Part shown: positions 21,500 to 32,830 of the stretch, one piece after another | Numbering within the stretch: the stretch's first letter is position 1 | Layout of the letters: each line of letters opens with the position of its first letter | Assembly: GCA_027382625.1 (NCBI GenBank) | Contig: JAJKFJ010021658.1 | Span: 46,026 to 110,025, forward strand | Origin: Tetmemena sp. SeJ-2015 | Taxonomy: Eukaryota > Ciliophora > Spirotrichea > Sporadotrichida > Oxytrichidae | Length of the DNA: 64,000 nucleotides | Direction of reading: 5' to 3' | Made by a program: the position numbers and the translations under genes | The notes under the pieces: generated by a model | Told to the model about the DNA's origin: nothing | The model's database searches: none | The model's input: only the letters and a program-made list of their open reading frames with translations

Positions 21500-24300
21500 T
21501 CATAAAATATTGAACATGGCTCTTTTGACTGAATCCCTATTATCAATCTATCTGTGCATTTCTTGTTTCTTAGGAACATCTTTAGCAAGGCCTTTGTACC
21601 CTGCTTTGGGATCTCTAGATTTGATAGTCTCTCCAAACAAGTTTATTCCCGTATTTTAATACTCTTATGACATCTTTTGCTTCCAAGATGACTGCATTGC
21701 AACAAGAATAAGATATATTTTCTATTGCCTTGTTTGAATCAAAGCTAGGGTCTCTGTCAAATAGATCATCGTCATCATCGTCCTCATTGGTCATTAAGTG
21801 ATCTGCTTTCCTTTATTTCTGCTTCAGCTTTTCCAACTCTTGCTAAAAATATTTAAGAACTTCTAGAGGTCATTGTACTTTTGCCACTTGTTGAAACTTG
21901 CATCTTACTTTCCACTTCCTTTAGGAGCATTGCATCCATTTAGAGTGCTTGTTCCTCCAAAGAACATATTTGCTTCTCCTATTATACTAGGAGAAATATG
22001 TTAATAAACAAAAGACCATTTGAAATCTTAAGGAAGGACATTCTATGAATCTAACTCTGTCGCTGTTACTGATACTCTTTAATTATTTGTGCAGCCTAAG
22101 AAGATTAAAAGCCTTTGTCAGAGACTTCACTGTTCAAGCTAATGTTTCCAATGTAGCCTATAGGTCTCTCAAATGTATTACTCTAATCAAAATCAGAATA
22201 AAGACTTTAAATTTTCAAACGTTCTAGTCATTGAGTTCTTATTAGGTGAGTCTTTATCTTAAAATTACCTATTTTAGCTAAAATCTTAGGCATTAAATAA
22301 TATTAACAAATAATTAGAGAAGGGACTTTATTCTTTCCTACTGGAAGGTGTGCTAATTGCATCTCTCCTCTCCTTTTATTGAGCTTTTTCAACTTAATTG
22401 TGTTCCTTTATGTGAGTTTCAAACTCTTTGAATCCTATTGAGAAATTCTCTCCTCTTTCATACATATTATAAACCGAAGGAAATTTTCTCCCAGGAGATT
22501 AATTCACTGCTTGAATGATGAAATAAATGAAGAAATTTTGTTATGAATGTCGTTTTTACTCTCTGAAATATAGTTTTTGGATTCTTCAAGCTCACTCTCT
22601 CTTTATTTTATGTCTTAATTGTGGTTATCTTAGAGGTTAAATTAATCATAAGGATACTTTAAACCCATCCTTCTGTTTTCCTGCTCTGCCTCTAACTGCT
22701 GAGATTCAATTTAATTTCTAAAAGTCGAATATATAAATTAGAATAAGAAATATAAAGTTATCCTAGAATCTTTTAGAAAGAAATTTTGTAGATAAAGATT
22801 AATGCAAATTTACATCTTGAATGAGTTTTTTTAATCTCAAACGATAATTGTTTGCGAATAAATGCGCTTATTATTAATTCATACTTTTATAAAGAGTTGA
22901 TAACATGTTTAAAACCAAGTATAGTATATTTTAGATTCGACTATCTCACTCATTTCTAAAGCTATTTAACTAAGGGCAAGAAGAGTATCTTAATTCAACG
23001 ACTAATTCATAGAATGACTGTCTGGCTTCTCAAGATAATCATAAACCTATCCCATGTACTTCGATTCATACTCTTGTGCAAGGATAAAGTTATCTACTGA
23101 TTCTGTTTTATAGTCAAGAGGAGACTTAAATTGCGTCCTCTTGTGCATAGTCTGATTCTTTATACTTTCATTCTTTAGAGGTTAGGATGGATTGTTTATT
23201 GTGCATTAATTTAATCTAATAAGCGAATTTCTGAATTCTAATGTTTCAGGTCTCTCATAAATGATAGTAGGCTCTAAAATAGATAAAATAAATTGCAAAT
23301 TGTGTTCATTAAAGATTCTCCAGGAATGAAAGATTCAAGGGGAGACCCTTACTTCAGCTAATCATATCGCAAAAGAGTTTAATTATAGTCGTCCAGGGTT
23401 AGAACTAGAATTTTAATGATCGAGCTAGAATTTTTATTGCTCATAGCCACAATTAGATCACACAGTTTTTATTCAATAGAACTTAGAAATCCCATCATTT
23501 GATTCAAGCAATTATCTTAGATTTCCAAATTAAATGTAGAGTATAAATAAGTGAGAGTAAAATCTTTTGGGTGACAGCTGTCTATCATCATATTAGCTAG
23601 ATTAATATTTCCCTTGATGTTATTCAAATCATCTAAGAGCTTCCTATACTTTTGCAATTAGTCTTTGGTGAGTGTAGAATTGATGATCTCTTGTCTACTT
23701 GAATTCAGGAGTGGATTACGATTTACTGAATCATTGTTCATTTCTCTTGAGCCTTGGACCACTTGCGATGGTTAGTCACCCTAGATCAAATTGAGTCTCT
23801 TGAGTACTTTGAGAATCTCTGAGAATATCGTAATATTGGGATCATTAGCAAATTCTTAGCCCCATATCTCGAAAAGAACCAGTATTTTTTATTTAACTTT
23901 CGCCTCTATCGCCTAGTTATTGAGCAAGTTTACAACGGGAGTCATGAACTCTTCAGTTCCAATAAGTTAATGAAATTGCGTGTCTAGTCTAATCATGAGT
24001 TGCTCCAGCAGGTTTAATGCGTGGAGGAGCATATCAGAATCATCGCTGTCCAGTAATCGAAACTGGTCTCTTAATAAATACAAGCAATATTCATATTTAA
24101 AATATCTTAAGATGTTAACAAGTGTTTATTAACTGTATAAGAGTTAAGGGAGGCTTTGCTTACTATTGATTAAATTAAAATTGAAAATCTGAGCTGATAA
24201 TTCCAACGAATTCATTTAGCTCTGCTTTCGGGAAAGAGCTTTGCTTGATCAACTTTTCATATAGCTAGCCTAATTGCTGAAGTTATGATTTCATTTATGT
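21500..24300 (-). CDS. VHS-GAT domain protein (TOM1/TOL-like), germline form
   Basis: Likely a ubiquitin-binding adaptor in endosomal sorting. VHS region, about 24290-23780: YEKLIKQSSFPKAELNEFVG, LLHALNLLEQLMIRLDTQFH, GTEEFMTPVVNLLNN, KVKQKILVLFEIWGQEF. GAT-like region, about 23690-23350: KYRKLLDDLNNIKGNINLAN, a helix with CLNQMMGFLSSIEQKLCDLI, and IIKILVLTLDDYNQTLLRYD, which resembles the end of GAT (ubiquitin-binding helices). The downstream part is charged and Gln-rich with an acidic run (TNEDDDDDDLFD, near 21770) and ends in SVKRAMFNIL-TGA at 21502-21500. A frame switch near 21640 implies an IES or intron. The start is not resolved. The family is inferred from the two adjacent domain-like blocks rather than from a single diagnostic motif. 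Confidence 0.65.
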
Positions 24301-24416
24301 ATTGTAAAAATTCGAGAATAATTTGATCTAGATGTAAGTTTGTAATGAATTTGAATTATAATAAAAATTCTGCCATTTTATCTTCTTCTCTAAACTTCTT
24401 TCTAGCTACTTAAACT

Positions 24417-24890
24417 ATGGGCTTCCGATTTACTTTTGGGCGCATCTGCTTGGGGCTTTTGATGATCGTGCAAGGAATATACCTGTTTCAAAATGACTTC
24501 AAAGAGCAGAGGCAATAAACAAAGGATTTAAGAAGTCTTTGCGTGAAATAACAGAATCTGGACTAAATTTTGCATAAGTCTTTCTGCGCTTTCGGTAATC
24601 AGTCGGACTAAACTTTGAACTATCTGATCTACGCTCAATTTTTAACGATGGTGATTTCTGGGTCACTGATGGTTGCTAACATTAAATACAGCGGAGTTCT
24701 AATGGCAATAAGTATGATGCTTTTGATAATTACGAGAGACAATCCCATTTTGGGAACTAGCGATGCTGCATGGAGAAGCAACTTCATGAATATGCTTCGA
24801 GACCTAGCTGTGGCTGGAATGGGGCTCATTGCTTCTATGAGGAGAGAGATAATTAGACACAGGAAACCTAAAATTAACCACAATGACTGA
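24417..24890 (+). CDS. Small multi-span membrane protein
   Basis: An uninterrupted ciliate-code frame of 157 codons from ATG 24417 to TGA 24888, with five or so in-frame TAA/TAG codons as Gln. Hydrophobic spans: GRICLGLLMIVQGIYLF near the N-terminus, LIYAQFLTMVISGSLMVANI and SGVLMAISMMLLIITRD in the middle, and LAVAGMGLIASM near the end. The C-terminus is basic. The architecture (N-terminal span, soluble loop, three further spans) is reminiscent of DoxX/SURF4-type proteins, but I do not claim the family. This is one of the few genes here with no IES. It is divergently placed against the VHS-GAT gene. Confidence 0.8.
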
Positions 24891-25285
24891 TTAGACAAAA
24901 ATAATTCAATGATAATTCTATTGCAGAAAGAAACTTATAAATGCTAGTGAATCACTATAAATTTGAATTTAATATTTTTAAACCTTAAATAAGCATATTT
25001 ATATTTATCAATTACTCTCTTCAAAATCACATTATAATCAATAATCATCAGAGATTAAGTTTAATCTATACACTTTAAAAATAATTTAATTTAATGGCTA
25101 GACTAGACTTTATCTTAAATTTTATAATAATATTTAAGATAAAAAGCAAAAAGATTTCAATTAATTTAGACTCTCTGTATTTTTTATGCAATCTATAATT
25201 TGATTTCTACTTTTGTAATATCTTATTAACCTAAACAGTAGGTTCTGTTATATATCACAAAAAATTTAGAGCGAGAGTGTTGTCT
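24891..25285. other. AT-rich spacer
   Basis: Nothing recognised; 3' flanks of two convergent genes. Confidence 0.4.
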
Positions 25286-26171
25286 TCAAAAAATAGTGCA
25301 GCTGCATCCTCCTCTTTAGGAATCGTTGAGTGCATCTTCGTGGACTCTCTGCCATTATAGTAGCGCTACAATCTTCTGGTCGTTCTCTGAACCATTATAT
25401 GAGCTGACATTGAACTTGTTTTGCTCTGGGCCTGCTTACTCCATTAGCTTTATGCTGTTATCTGCAGCCTCTTCCCAGCCATCAGCACTAGTTTATTTGA
25501 GAGTATAGATATTTCCCTAGATGTCTGCGGGCTTTGAGAGTGGCTTGTGGGAATTTCCTCTATGATAGACGACTGCATGGCATATCTGCTTAGGGCATGG
25601 GTGATCATCCTCAAACACAGAGAAGCTGACAAGGTTGTGAGGAGCAACATAGGTATTCAAATAGCTAACTGCTTCATTTAGTAGGCCTTACAAGTCTCCA
25701 GTGGTAGTGAAGTGCTTGCAGGTGTATTCGATAGGAGCTGTCTGCGTTGAGGGCAAGTACCACAGAATTTGGATATTAATTTGGCCGATGTTTCTTGCTG
25801 TATGAGTGAGTGCGAGCACGTCTACACTCTGAACTGCAACTTCCTTTTGAATGTCTTGATACTGAATATCCCAGTCTGCAACATCTCTGCGCAACACGAA
25901 CTTAATGTCATTCAGCGAAGTCATTGATGCATCCTAGGATGTTCTGTATGTCAATATCAAAACAGCATCTGCGTCGTAAGTTGAAGTCTCACTCGCTGAA
26001 ATAGAAATGATCTGCTCTCTCTTAAGGTCAACCATCTTTATCCAGTTCAAATCAAAATTATATGATACATGATAGATAATTCACAAGATCCTCACAGCAA
26101 AGCAAGAAGTTGGTGGCTACTGAGATATGAACGTCTATTTCACCCGCAGTTTTAGTGTGTCCGTTCTCCAT
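25286..26171 (-). CDS. Unrecognised soluble protein ending in a CaaX-like motif
   Basis: It starts MENGHTKTAGEIDVHISVAT. An IES with pointer TGAA (about 26040-26085) is removed to join EDLVN-WIKMVDLKREQ. After that the frame is open to TGA at 25288-25286, about 280 residues in all, with several TAG/TAA as Gln (for example TGDLQGLLNEAVSYL and DSIKLMEQAG-type contexts). The last residues are GGCSCTIF; CTIF fits a CaaX prenylation signal with an adjacent Cys for palmitoylation, which would put the protein on membranes. No catalytic domain was recognised. The composition is that of a normal globular protein. Confidence 0.8.
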
Positions 26172-26253
26172 AATTTGTTTTAAGTTTTATTTCAATATAC
26201 CTTTTAACTTAAAAATTAAGGGAGAATATTATTCACTTATTAACATGATCAAA

Positions 26254-28421
26254 TCATAACTTTTGTAAAACGTTCAAATAAAATTCGAAGGGCTGAGATC
26301 TCTAGCTAATCTTGCTCTTGACTTTAATTTTTTAAAATAAGATTAATAAATTCAGAGGCCTTGAAATCTTGCGCCTTGAGATAGTCGTTTCCACTAACTT
26401 GGATCTTCTGTTTTATGATTTTGAGAACCTTAACCTTCTTGAGTTCATCGTTTTGCATTATGTCGTCACTTGAATCATCAAGAGTTGCTCCCATCCCAGC
26501 AATTGCAGGATCTTCTAAAGTTTTGCTACCGCTAGACTCTTGATTCCTAACCAAGGATATGTTCCTCTGAATAGTTCTTATCTTTTCCAGCCAAGGCTTT
26601 AGTTTTCATTTAATAAAGTATAATATACAACAAAATAGTTTGTTTATCTGATACTGTTGCTTCACCAAGCCACCATCTTATAAAAAAATTTGAATTAAAA
26701 ATGAAATGAATCCCTAATGGACTCGGAAGGTAGGTTTATGTTAGTTGCATTCAAAATTGCATCATTCTAAAATTTATTTAAACACACATATGTCAGTTTA
26801 CTTTGAGTCTAGTATTTGTCTTTATGTTTATTATGCTCTGAGCAATCTTTTCTACATCGATGGGTTTAACTTGCTCCTTAATAAGTTTCATATCATTCAA
26901 TTCCACATTTTATAGGAAAGTCTCTTTGTTTACATATAGGATATTTGTCTCCTCCAGAGCTCTAATAGTCATTTGCCTGGGAACATCAAGCAGTAATTCA
27001 TCATGTCCAAATATTTAAGCTTTGCCTAATTCAAAAACTTTGTATCTTATTCTTTTTGTCTTTTTAACAATTTCCCAGGTTTTTATTCCCTAAATATGTC
27101 TTAGTGAAGAGGATTCTTACAATAGGGTATCTGTTGTACTCATCTATATCTATTATAGTTTCTGCTAAAACTGAGCCCTTTCTTATAATGTATAACACTG
27201 AAGACTCATCTCCTTGTTTATAGATATAGTCACCAGGCTTGTAGGCCCTTTCTGTTAAAAATTTATTGAAGTTCTGAAGCTTTATCAAAGACCATTCTTT
27301 CAAAACATCTACTGTTTTTAAAAACTCCAATGCTTAAAATTTCTACATCAAAACTACGTCCTATAAAATTATTTTACTCATAAGGAAAATTAGCTTACGA
27401 GCACGATTGATTTATAGTAAATCTTTTTCAAGCGCAAAAGTTTACACTCCGTGAGAGCTTTCACACTTGCACCTCTTCTATTATCATTTTCTAAAGCCTT
27501 TTCTCCAAAGACTTGGTTAGGAATAACCTCGGCAAACTAAATCTTGCATTCCACATCTGCAAAGATTCCTACCTTTCCTTAATAAATTATGTACATGCAA
27601 GTTGCCTCATCTCCCTTATTCATTACTAAAATATTTAATAGGCACCAAGTTTACTTACCAATTTCATTTTCAGGGATTGTAATAGGCTCAAGCTTATCAG
27701 ACAAAAGCTAAAGTAGAGGAAGTTAAACATCACTCAAGAATGGCACACCATTTCTAAGAAATTGTACAATCTTTTCTTTATCGTATTTTTCTCTTTCCTC
27801 AACAGGTTTTGAGAAAATCGTTGTCATATTTTCAATTTGAGCAGCTACACTTTTCTTAGTCTTCTGCTGTTTTAATTAATTGACACTCAACTTATGCTAT
27901 TTTCTGTTCTCCTAGTCATCTTCATCTGATGAAACATCCGACATCTCTCTTGATGATCTAGTGTTATTGGTGTTACCATCGTGAGTGCTTTTACTTTGAT
28001 GCAGAGTCTTTATTTTCTTCATTAAGTTAGGATCAGCAGCCTGCATTGAGAAATTACTCTCTCTTTACATTTTAATAGGCAAGTTTAAGCCAAGATGTGG
28101 ATTCATTACCGAGAACTGTCTTAACTTTTGCTTGCTTTAATCTCTAGCCTCAATTGACTTCATCATCTCATGATGAGCCTTGAGTTAATCCTTCGGGTCT
28201 ACTATATTGAAAGTTTGCTTGCTTGATCTAGAACGACTATTGTTCAGTAGGTCCGAGCCCACCAAAACTTTTTTAACCGAATCTTGGAAATCAAAAGGCT
28301 CTCTAACTCTAACTGAAAGACGCTAGTTATTGTGAAGCTTTTTAAAAGTACTACTTTGATATTCCTTAGTTGAAGAGTCTCCATGCTTATCCTATTCTTC
28401 CTATTGTTCTATATTGTCCAT
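26254..28421 (-). CDS. Protein with tandem cyclic-nucleotide-binding domains
   Basis: The N-terminal 200-odd residues are Ser/Gln/Lys-rich (MDNIEQ...). Domain 1 starts at EKIVQFLRNGVPFLSDVQLP and includes NEIG, GDEATCMYIIYQGKVGIF, and the phosphate-binding-cassette-like FGEKALENDNRRGASVKAL. Domain 2: VLKEWSLIKLQNFNKFL, YKPGDYIYKQGDESSVLYII, and LFDMMN...RQMTIRALEETNILYV. After that comes a charged tail with an acidic Asp/Ser patch, ending at TGA 26256-26254. The order resembles PKA regulatory subunits and related ciliate proteins, but I see no kinase or channel part. At least two frame switches (near 27640 and 27060) imply IESs. In domain 1 Glu and Arg at the ligand site are present, so nucleotide binding is plausible. 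Confidence 0.8.
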
Positions 28422-28434
28422 ATCTTCTTTAGTT

Positions 28435-29181
28435 TCATTGAAAATAACTACCTTCTATAGTAAAAATTTCCAATGCCTATTGATTTTTATAAGAGTTTAA
28501 TATAAAAATATAAGCTTGTATTTCTCCGTGGCTAAAATCTACTTTCACTAGCTACATGTAGTAGACTTCCTTGTCGCATATTTTTGGGATTCTTTTCTCC
28601 GCTCTCTTAACTGCTTTCCTGTACATTTTAAAACATAATGCTTCTCCCTTTGGAATTTTCAGATCAGAGTTATGAGGCACTCATAGTCTGCATCAACTTT
28701 GTATTTTTAATTTTCTGTCGATGGGAATCCAGAGCTGTTTAAATCGTTTGAGAATCTACCTACTTCGAAGATTTAGACAATGCAATTCCAGCTTGGCTTT
28801 ATAGATATTATAATACATGAATTCAAATTTAAGATAGCTGTTCTTCTTGATTGCCAATGGAGGCATCCCTGGTTTAGTCTAATACTAGCTAGTTTAGTTT
28901 CTCGAATCTTAGAGAGCAGGAAAATTTGATTCTAATGCTTTGTTGACTCCTTTACTGAATTGTTTTGAGAGGAGAGCAGTTGTTAATTAATTAGGGATGG
29001 CTACTTTTTGTGATTGGTTGAGTATTGTTGAAGGCATAAGTTGATACTGTTGCGTGGAAGTAAAGTTCACTCTTAGATTATTTGTCTATCAGCTTGATAA
29101 GTTTCCTTGAGAACTCGAAGAGACCAGTTTCTTTTGCGAGGCTGACCTATTTGGTTTTAGAAGAACTGAGTTTGATTGCAT
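28435..29181 (-). CDS. Unrecognised Ser/Lys-rich protein
   Basis: It starts MQSNSVLLKPNRSASQKKLV. A TGA near 29095 interrupts the frame in a Ser-rich region, probably inside an IES. Coding-type text resumes as QQYQLMPSTILNQSQK, then IKKNSYLKFEFMYYNIYKAK, LEIPKGEA-like and MYRKAVKRAEKRIPKICDKE, ending at TGA 28437-28435, only 14 bp from the start of the cyclic-nucleotide gene. The second half is basic and may contain a short alpha-helical region. No family assigned. Confidence 0.5.
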
Positions 29182-29199
29182 ATTTTGATTTAGATTATT

Positions 29200-30133
29200 T
29201 TATTGCAGGTCTTTTTAAAAAAGCATAATAACTGCTAAAATAAGGCAATTCAGTGGGGGAAGATGTCTTTTAAATTAATACAAATATATTGCCATAAATA
29301 CTCAATCAAAACCATTTATTAAGGAGTATTTATTATTCAATAATAAGGTTATTATCGTTTAATACAAACTAATTCTAAAATTTTATAATTTATGAGTGAT
29401 TTCATGGCTTCAAGGGAACTAAAATTAAGTTAGGAATTTTATGAATCTATTAAATTTGCATTTCAATTATGAAATTAAAATTATTTAAATATATTATGCT
29501 ATTTTTTATTAAATTGCGTTTTATAAAAACTTTCTCGTTCTCTTATATTATTGACAGACTTCAATTAAAAAATAAAGATAATTTAAGATGACGAATTTAA
29601 TTTTTGGACCGATAATAATTGTCATTAACAGACAAAATTACTAAGGTAAAAAAGTATTTATTTTAAAATAAAAGTCATTTTTCTAAGGTTACAATTGCTT
29701 TCATAAGCTGCACAAAAATAAAACAAATGGGATAATCTAGCGGAGTTATAATTATAATTGGAACTAGAATATAATATTCTATTTTATATTATAGTATCAG
29801 CCCCAATTTGCTATTGTTGCCTAAAAACTAAACTTTACTTATTGAAGGTGTCTTTTTCGCTTTATAACATTTTTTTAATTTTCTTTTATATTCAGTTTGG
29901 GGAAGCACGTTGACAAGGACGAATATAATAGTTAAGGAAATTATAATTAAGCAAAACTACTGTATTCAAAGTTATTATATTAAAAACTAAACCATTTAAG
30001 GATTGATAACAGTATCAACTCAATTCTAATCTTAATGAAATTTAGTCCTCTATAATCCTTTTTTACTGATATAAACTTAAAATTACTTGAAAATCAAATC
30101 TAAAAGTATTATATTTATTGTAAATCATACCTG
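29200..30133. other. AT-rich spacer with a partial element end
   Basis: Mostly AT-rich with no gene. At about 29795-29820 there is TATTATAGTATCAGCCCCAA, which resembles the terminal repeat of the elements at 3137 and 20603. A second, inverted end was not found, so this is at best a fragment or a diverged copy. Confidence 0.4.
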
Positions 30134-30512
30134 TATTAAATAAGTAAGTAACAGGTTGCCGGAATGCAAAACGACGAGAAAAAGATTGTAGACCTCTACA
30201 TCCCCAGAAAGTGCTCTGCCACCAACAGACTGTAAATATATTTTTCTGATCACTGCCAAGGACTCCGCCTCCGTGCAGATCGACGTTGCCGACGTAATTT
30301 TTGAGCGCCCTAAGTTTTTATTAGGTGGACGAGAACGGAAAGATCACTGGAAAGAAGAAGACTCTTGCTTTAGCTGGTTTCATGAGATCAAGAGGCGAAG
30401 CCGACGCTTGCATCAACAGACTCCTCGCCGACCTCGACCTCATCAGCTTCAGAAGATGAACCCACAAGGATGCAGAACCGCCCTTCGCGCTTTGTTTACC
30501 TTAAAATGTTGA
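30134..30512 (+). repeat. Left arm of a 379-bp inverted repeat carrying eS21
   Basis: Identical as far as I can read to the complement of 34992-35370 (coordinates sum to 65504). Homology starts at TATTAAATAAGTAAG and ends at CCTTAAAATGTTGA, after which both flanks diverge at once. It covers 5' flank, coding region, IES, intron and 3' flank of eS21. Confidence 0.95.
30164..30459 (+). CDS. 40S ribosomal protein eS21, copy 1
   Basis: A small-subunit ribosomal protein. It starts MQNDEKKIVDLYIPRKCSAT (the hallmark N-terminus of eS21), then ITAKDSASVQIDVADV and VDENGKITGKKKTLALAG, ending RLLADLDLISFRR-TGA. A 13-bp IES (30233-30245) with pointer CTG interrupts NRL|ITAK. A 31-nt GT...AG intron (30294-30324) interrupts ADV|DENG. 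Codon use is GC-rich compared with its surroundings, as expected for a highly expressed gene. The length is typical (about 80 residues). The identical inverted copy lies 4.5 kb away. Confidence 0.95.
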
Positions 30513-30751
30513 AAGAATTCTTGTTTCTGTCCTTAACTCTTTTTTCTAAACTATAATTTAAAAGTTATTTTTAAATAAAAGATTTAAAAATTATTTTTAA
30601 AATTCTTATTTAATTCTTCAAAAAAAAAAAAAGTTTTTTTCTTACATTAACCCATTAAAAAATTTGATTTTCTAAAAATTTTTAAATATTTACTAAGTAG
30701 AATAGATCTAAGAGTAAGCTTAAGATTTGGGATGTTAATCTCGTGTTTAGA

Positions 30752-32713
30752 ATGGTTGAAACAAACAAGCAGCTTCCAGTCCCCGACCTCTCATTGGCAG
30801 AGACAGACCCAGAAATCGCTGATCTCATCAAGCACGAGAAACTTCTAATAATTCTTGAATGTATTTTGAACAGAGACAATTTGAGGGAATCGAGTTGATT
30901 GCATCTGAAAACTTCACCTCAAAGGCAGTGATGGAGGCACTTGGATCATGCTTAACCAATAAGTACTCTGAGGGCTATCCCGGAAAACGCTACTATGGAG
31001 GAAATGAGTTCATTGATTAGATTGAATCACTCTGCCAAAAGAGAGCACTTGAAGCATTTGGTGCCAACCCTGCTGAGTGGGCAGTCAATGTACAAGCTCT
31101 CTCAGGCTCTCCCGCCAATTTCGCAGTATACACTGCTCTTCTCCAACCTGGAGACAGAATCATGGGACTCAGTCTTTCACATGGTGGTCATCTTACTCAT
31201 GGTCACATGACTGATGGCAAGAGCATCTCAGCTTCATCTAGATACTTCCAGTCTAAGCCCTATTTCGTAAGCACTATAAGGAAGTCTAATACATTTATGG
31301 AATTTAAAAACTAAAAATAATTTGTAAACTTATTAAATCAAAAAGCTAATTATTCTAGCGGTTAAATTTTATACTTATTCATCCTAAAAATTTTATAAAG
31401 ATAGAGATTATATCTAAGTTGATGCAGATAAAAAAGTGAAGGAATTGAGAATAATTGATAAGGAGCATATTAATATCTCTCATTAAATTTTTCCAAGCCT
31501 AATTAATTTATGAGTGAGTAAGCATTTAGGGTCATCACATATGCGGCATATGCCATTATCTGTTAATTTTAGAACGGTTTTAATTGTCTGATCTTTTCTC
31601 AAATTGTTAAAAAACTATTTTTACTCAGAATGAAAGTTTCATTAAGATTTTTAGTAAAAGAGAAGATTATTTTATATTAGCCTTATAATTTCTGGAGAAC
31701 TTCAAATAATTAAGCAGGAGAATAACGATTTTATATAAATTACTTTTAATTTTTATTTCAGAAAATGAGATAAATGAAGAGAGAGACTATTCCTTATTTT
31801 CATTTAGGAAATAAAATTTGGGAATAATTGTTAGGTAAATGAGGAAACTGGATTGATTGATTACGATGCTTTGGAAGTGTCTGCTCAAGAGTTCAAGCCC
31901 CACATCATCATTTGCGGTGCATCAGGCTACCCTCGTGACATGGACTATTCCAGATTCAGCCAGATTGCTAAGTCTGTTGGAGCATACCTCATGGCTGATA
32001 TCGCACACACAAGTGGCCTTATCGCAAGCGGTTGCCTTAACTCACCATTCGACTTCGCAGATATCGTTACCACAACTACTCACAAGAGTCTCAGAGGACC
32101 CAGAGCCGCTCTAATCTTCAGCAGAAAAGAGTTTGAGGAAGAATCAACTTGCAGTTTTCCCCCAACTCCAAGGTGGTCCCCACAACACTAACATCGCTGC
32201 TATTGCAGTTCAGTTGAAGGAAGTTGCCAGCGAATCTTTTAGAGAGTACTCAAGATAGGTTATCAAGAACTCTCAAGCTCTTTGCGAGGCTCTTAAATCC
32301 AAGGGAGAAATTTTCATCACTGGAGGCACCGACAACCACTTGATCATGTGGGATGTGAGACCTCATGACCTCACTGGCGCTAAAGTTGATAAAGTGCTCG
32401 ATAAGTGCCACATCACCACCAACAAGAATTCTATTGTGGGAGACAAGTCAGCAATCAACCCAGGCGGTGTCAGACTCGGAACTCCCGCAGTCACTACTAG
32501 AGGTTATAAAGAAGCAGATATGGAAGTCGTTGCTGGTTTCTTATTAAAATATTTTTCCTCTTAAGAGCTATCGCCATTGGCAAGAGAATCCAAGGTTAGG
32601 TTGGAAAGCAGCTCAAGGATTTCTTACCTGCCCTAGAAGGTGACGAAGAAATTAAGGCCCTCGGAGATGAAGTTAAAGCCTTCTCATCTCAGTTCAGCAT
32701 CCCAGGAATTTGA
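30752..32713 (+). CDS. SHMT: Serine hydroxymethyltransferase
   Basis: A PLP enzyme interconverting Ser + THF and Gly + methylene-THF. Motifs in order: [72 protein letters not shown], the PLP-lysine segment [30 protein letters not shown] and [20 protein letters not shown] encodes Gln in FIDQIES. IESs: pointer AAC (30840-30842/30869-30871); a long segment with pointer GTAA (31267-31834), also flanked GT...AG; and pointer TCTTA (32539-32543/32559-32563), restoring [14 protein letters not shown] break of frame near 32140-32150 (KEFEE|LAVFPQ) has no pointer and may be a base error. It ends FSIPGI-TGA. Lacks a targeting extension, so probably cytosolic. Confidence 0.93.
31267..31834 (+). other. 568-bp interruption of SHMT: long IES or intron
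   Basis: Bounded by GTAA direct repeats (31267-31270 and 31835-31838). Removal joins [19 protein letters not shown]. It also begins GTAAGC and ends TTAG, so the boundaries satisfy both IES and spliceosomal rules. It is AT-rich with no ORF of note. Its length favours an IES, since other introns here are 16-31 nt. Confidence 0.75.
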
Positions 32714-32830
32714 TCAGCATAATAAATTAGCCACATAACTCAGATTAATGAAGAAGTATCTAATCAATTTTATCAATCATAAATGTCACTTAAGGGCAAA
32801 TTTAACCGAAAAAGAGCAGTCTAATAAAAA

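Noticed and set aside
24635..24898. Minus-strand ORF of 87 residues opposite the small membrane protein
   Set aside because: The plus strand gives a longer, uninterrupted ciliate-code protein with well-spaced membrane spans; the minus frame is its shadow.
30294..30324. Second IES in eS21 with pointer GT
   Set aside because: Exact GT...AG ends, 31 nt length and placement fit an intron better; a 2-bp pointer is weak evidence.
31857..32114. Out-of-frame ORFs overlapping SHMT (also 32365-32547 and 30682-30879)
   Set aside because: SHMT motifs fix the frame; these are shadows of a GC-richer conserved gene.
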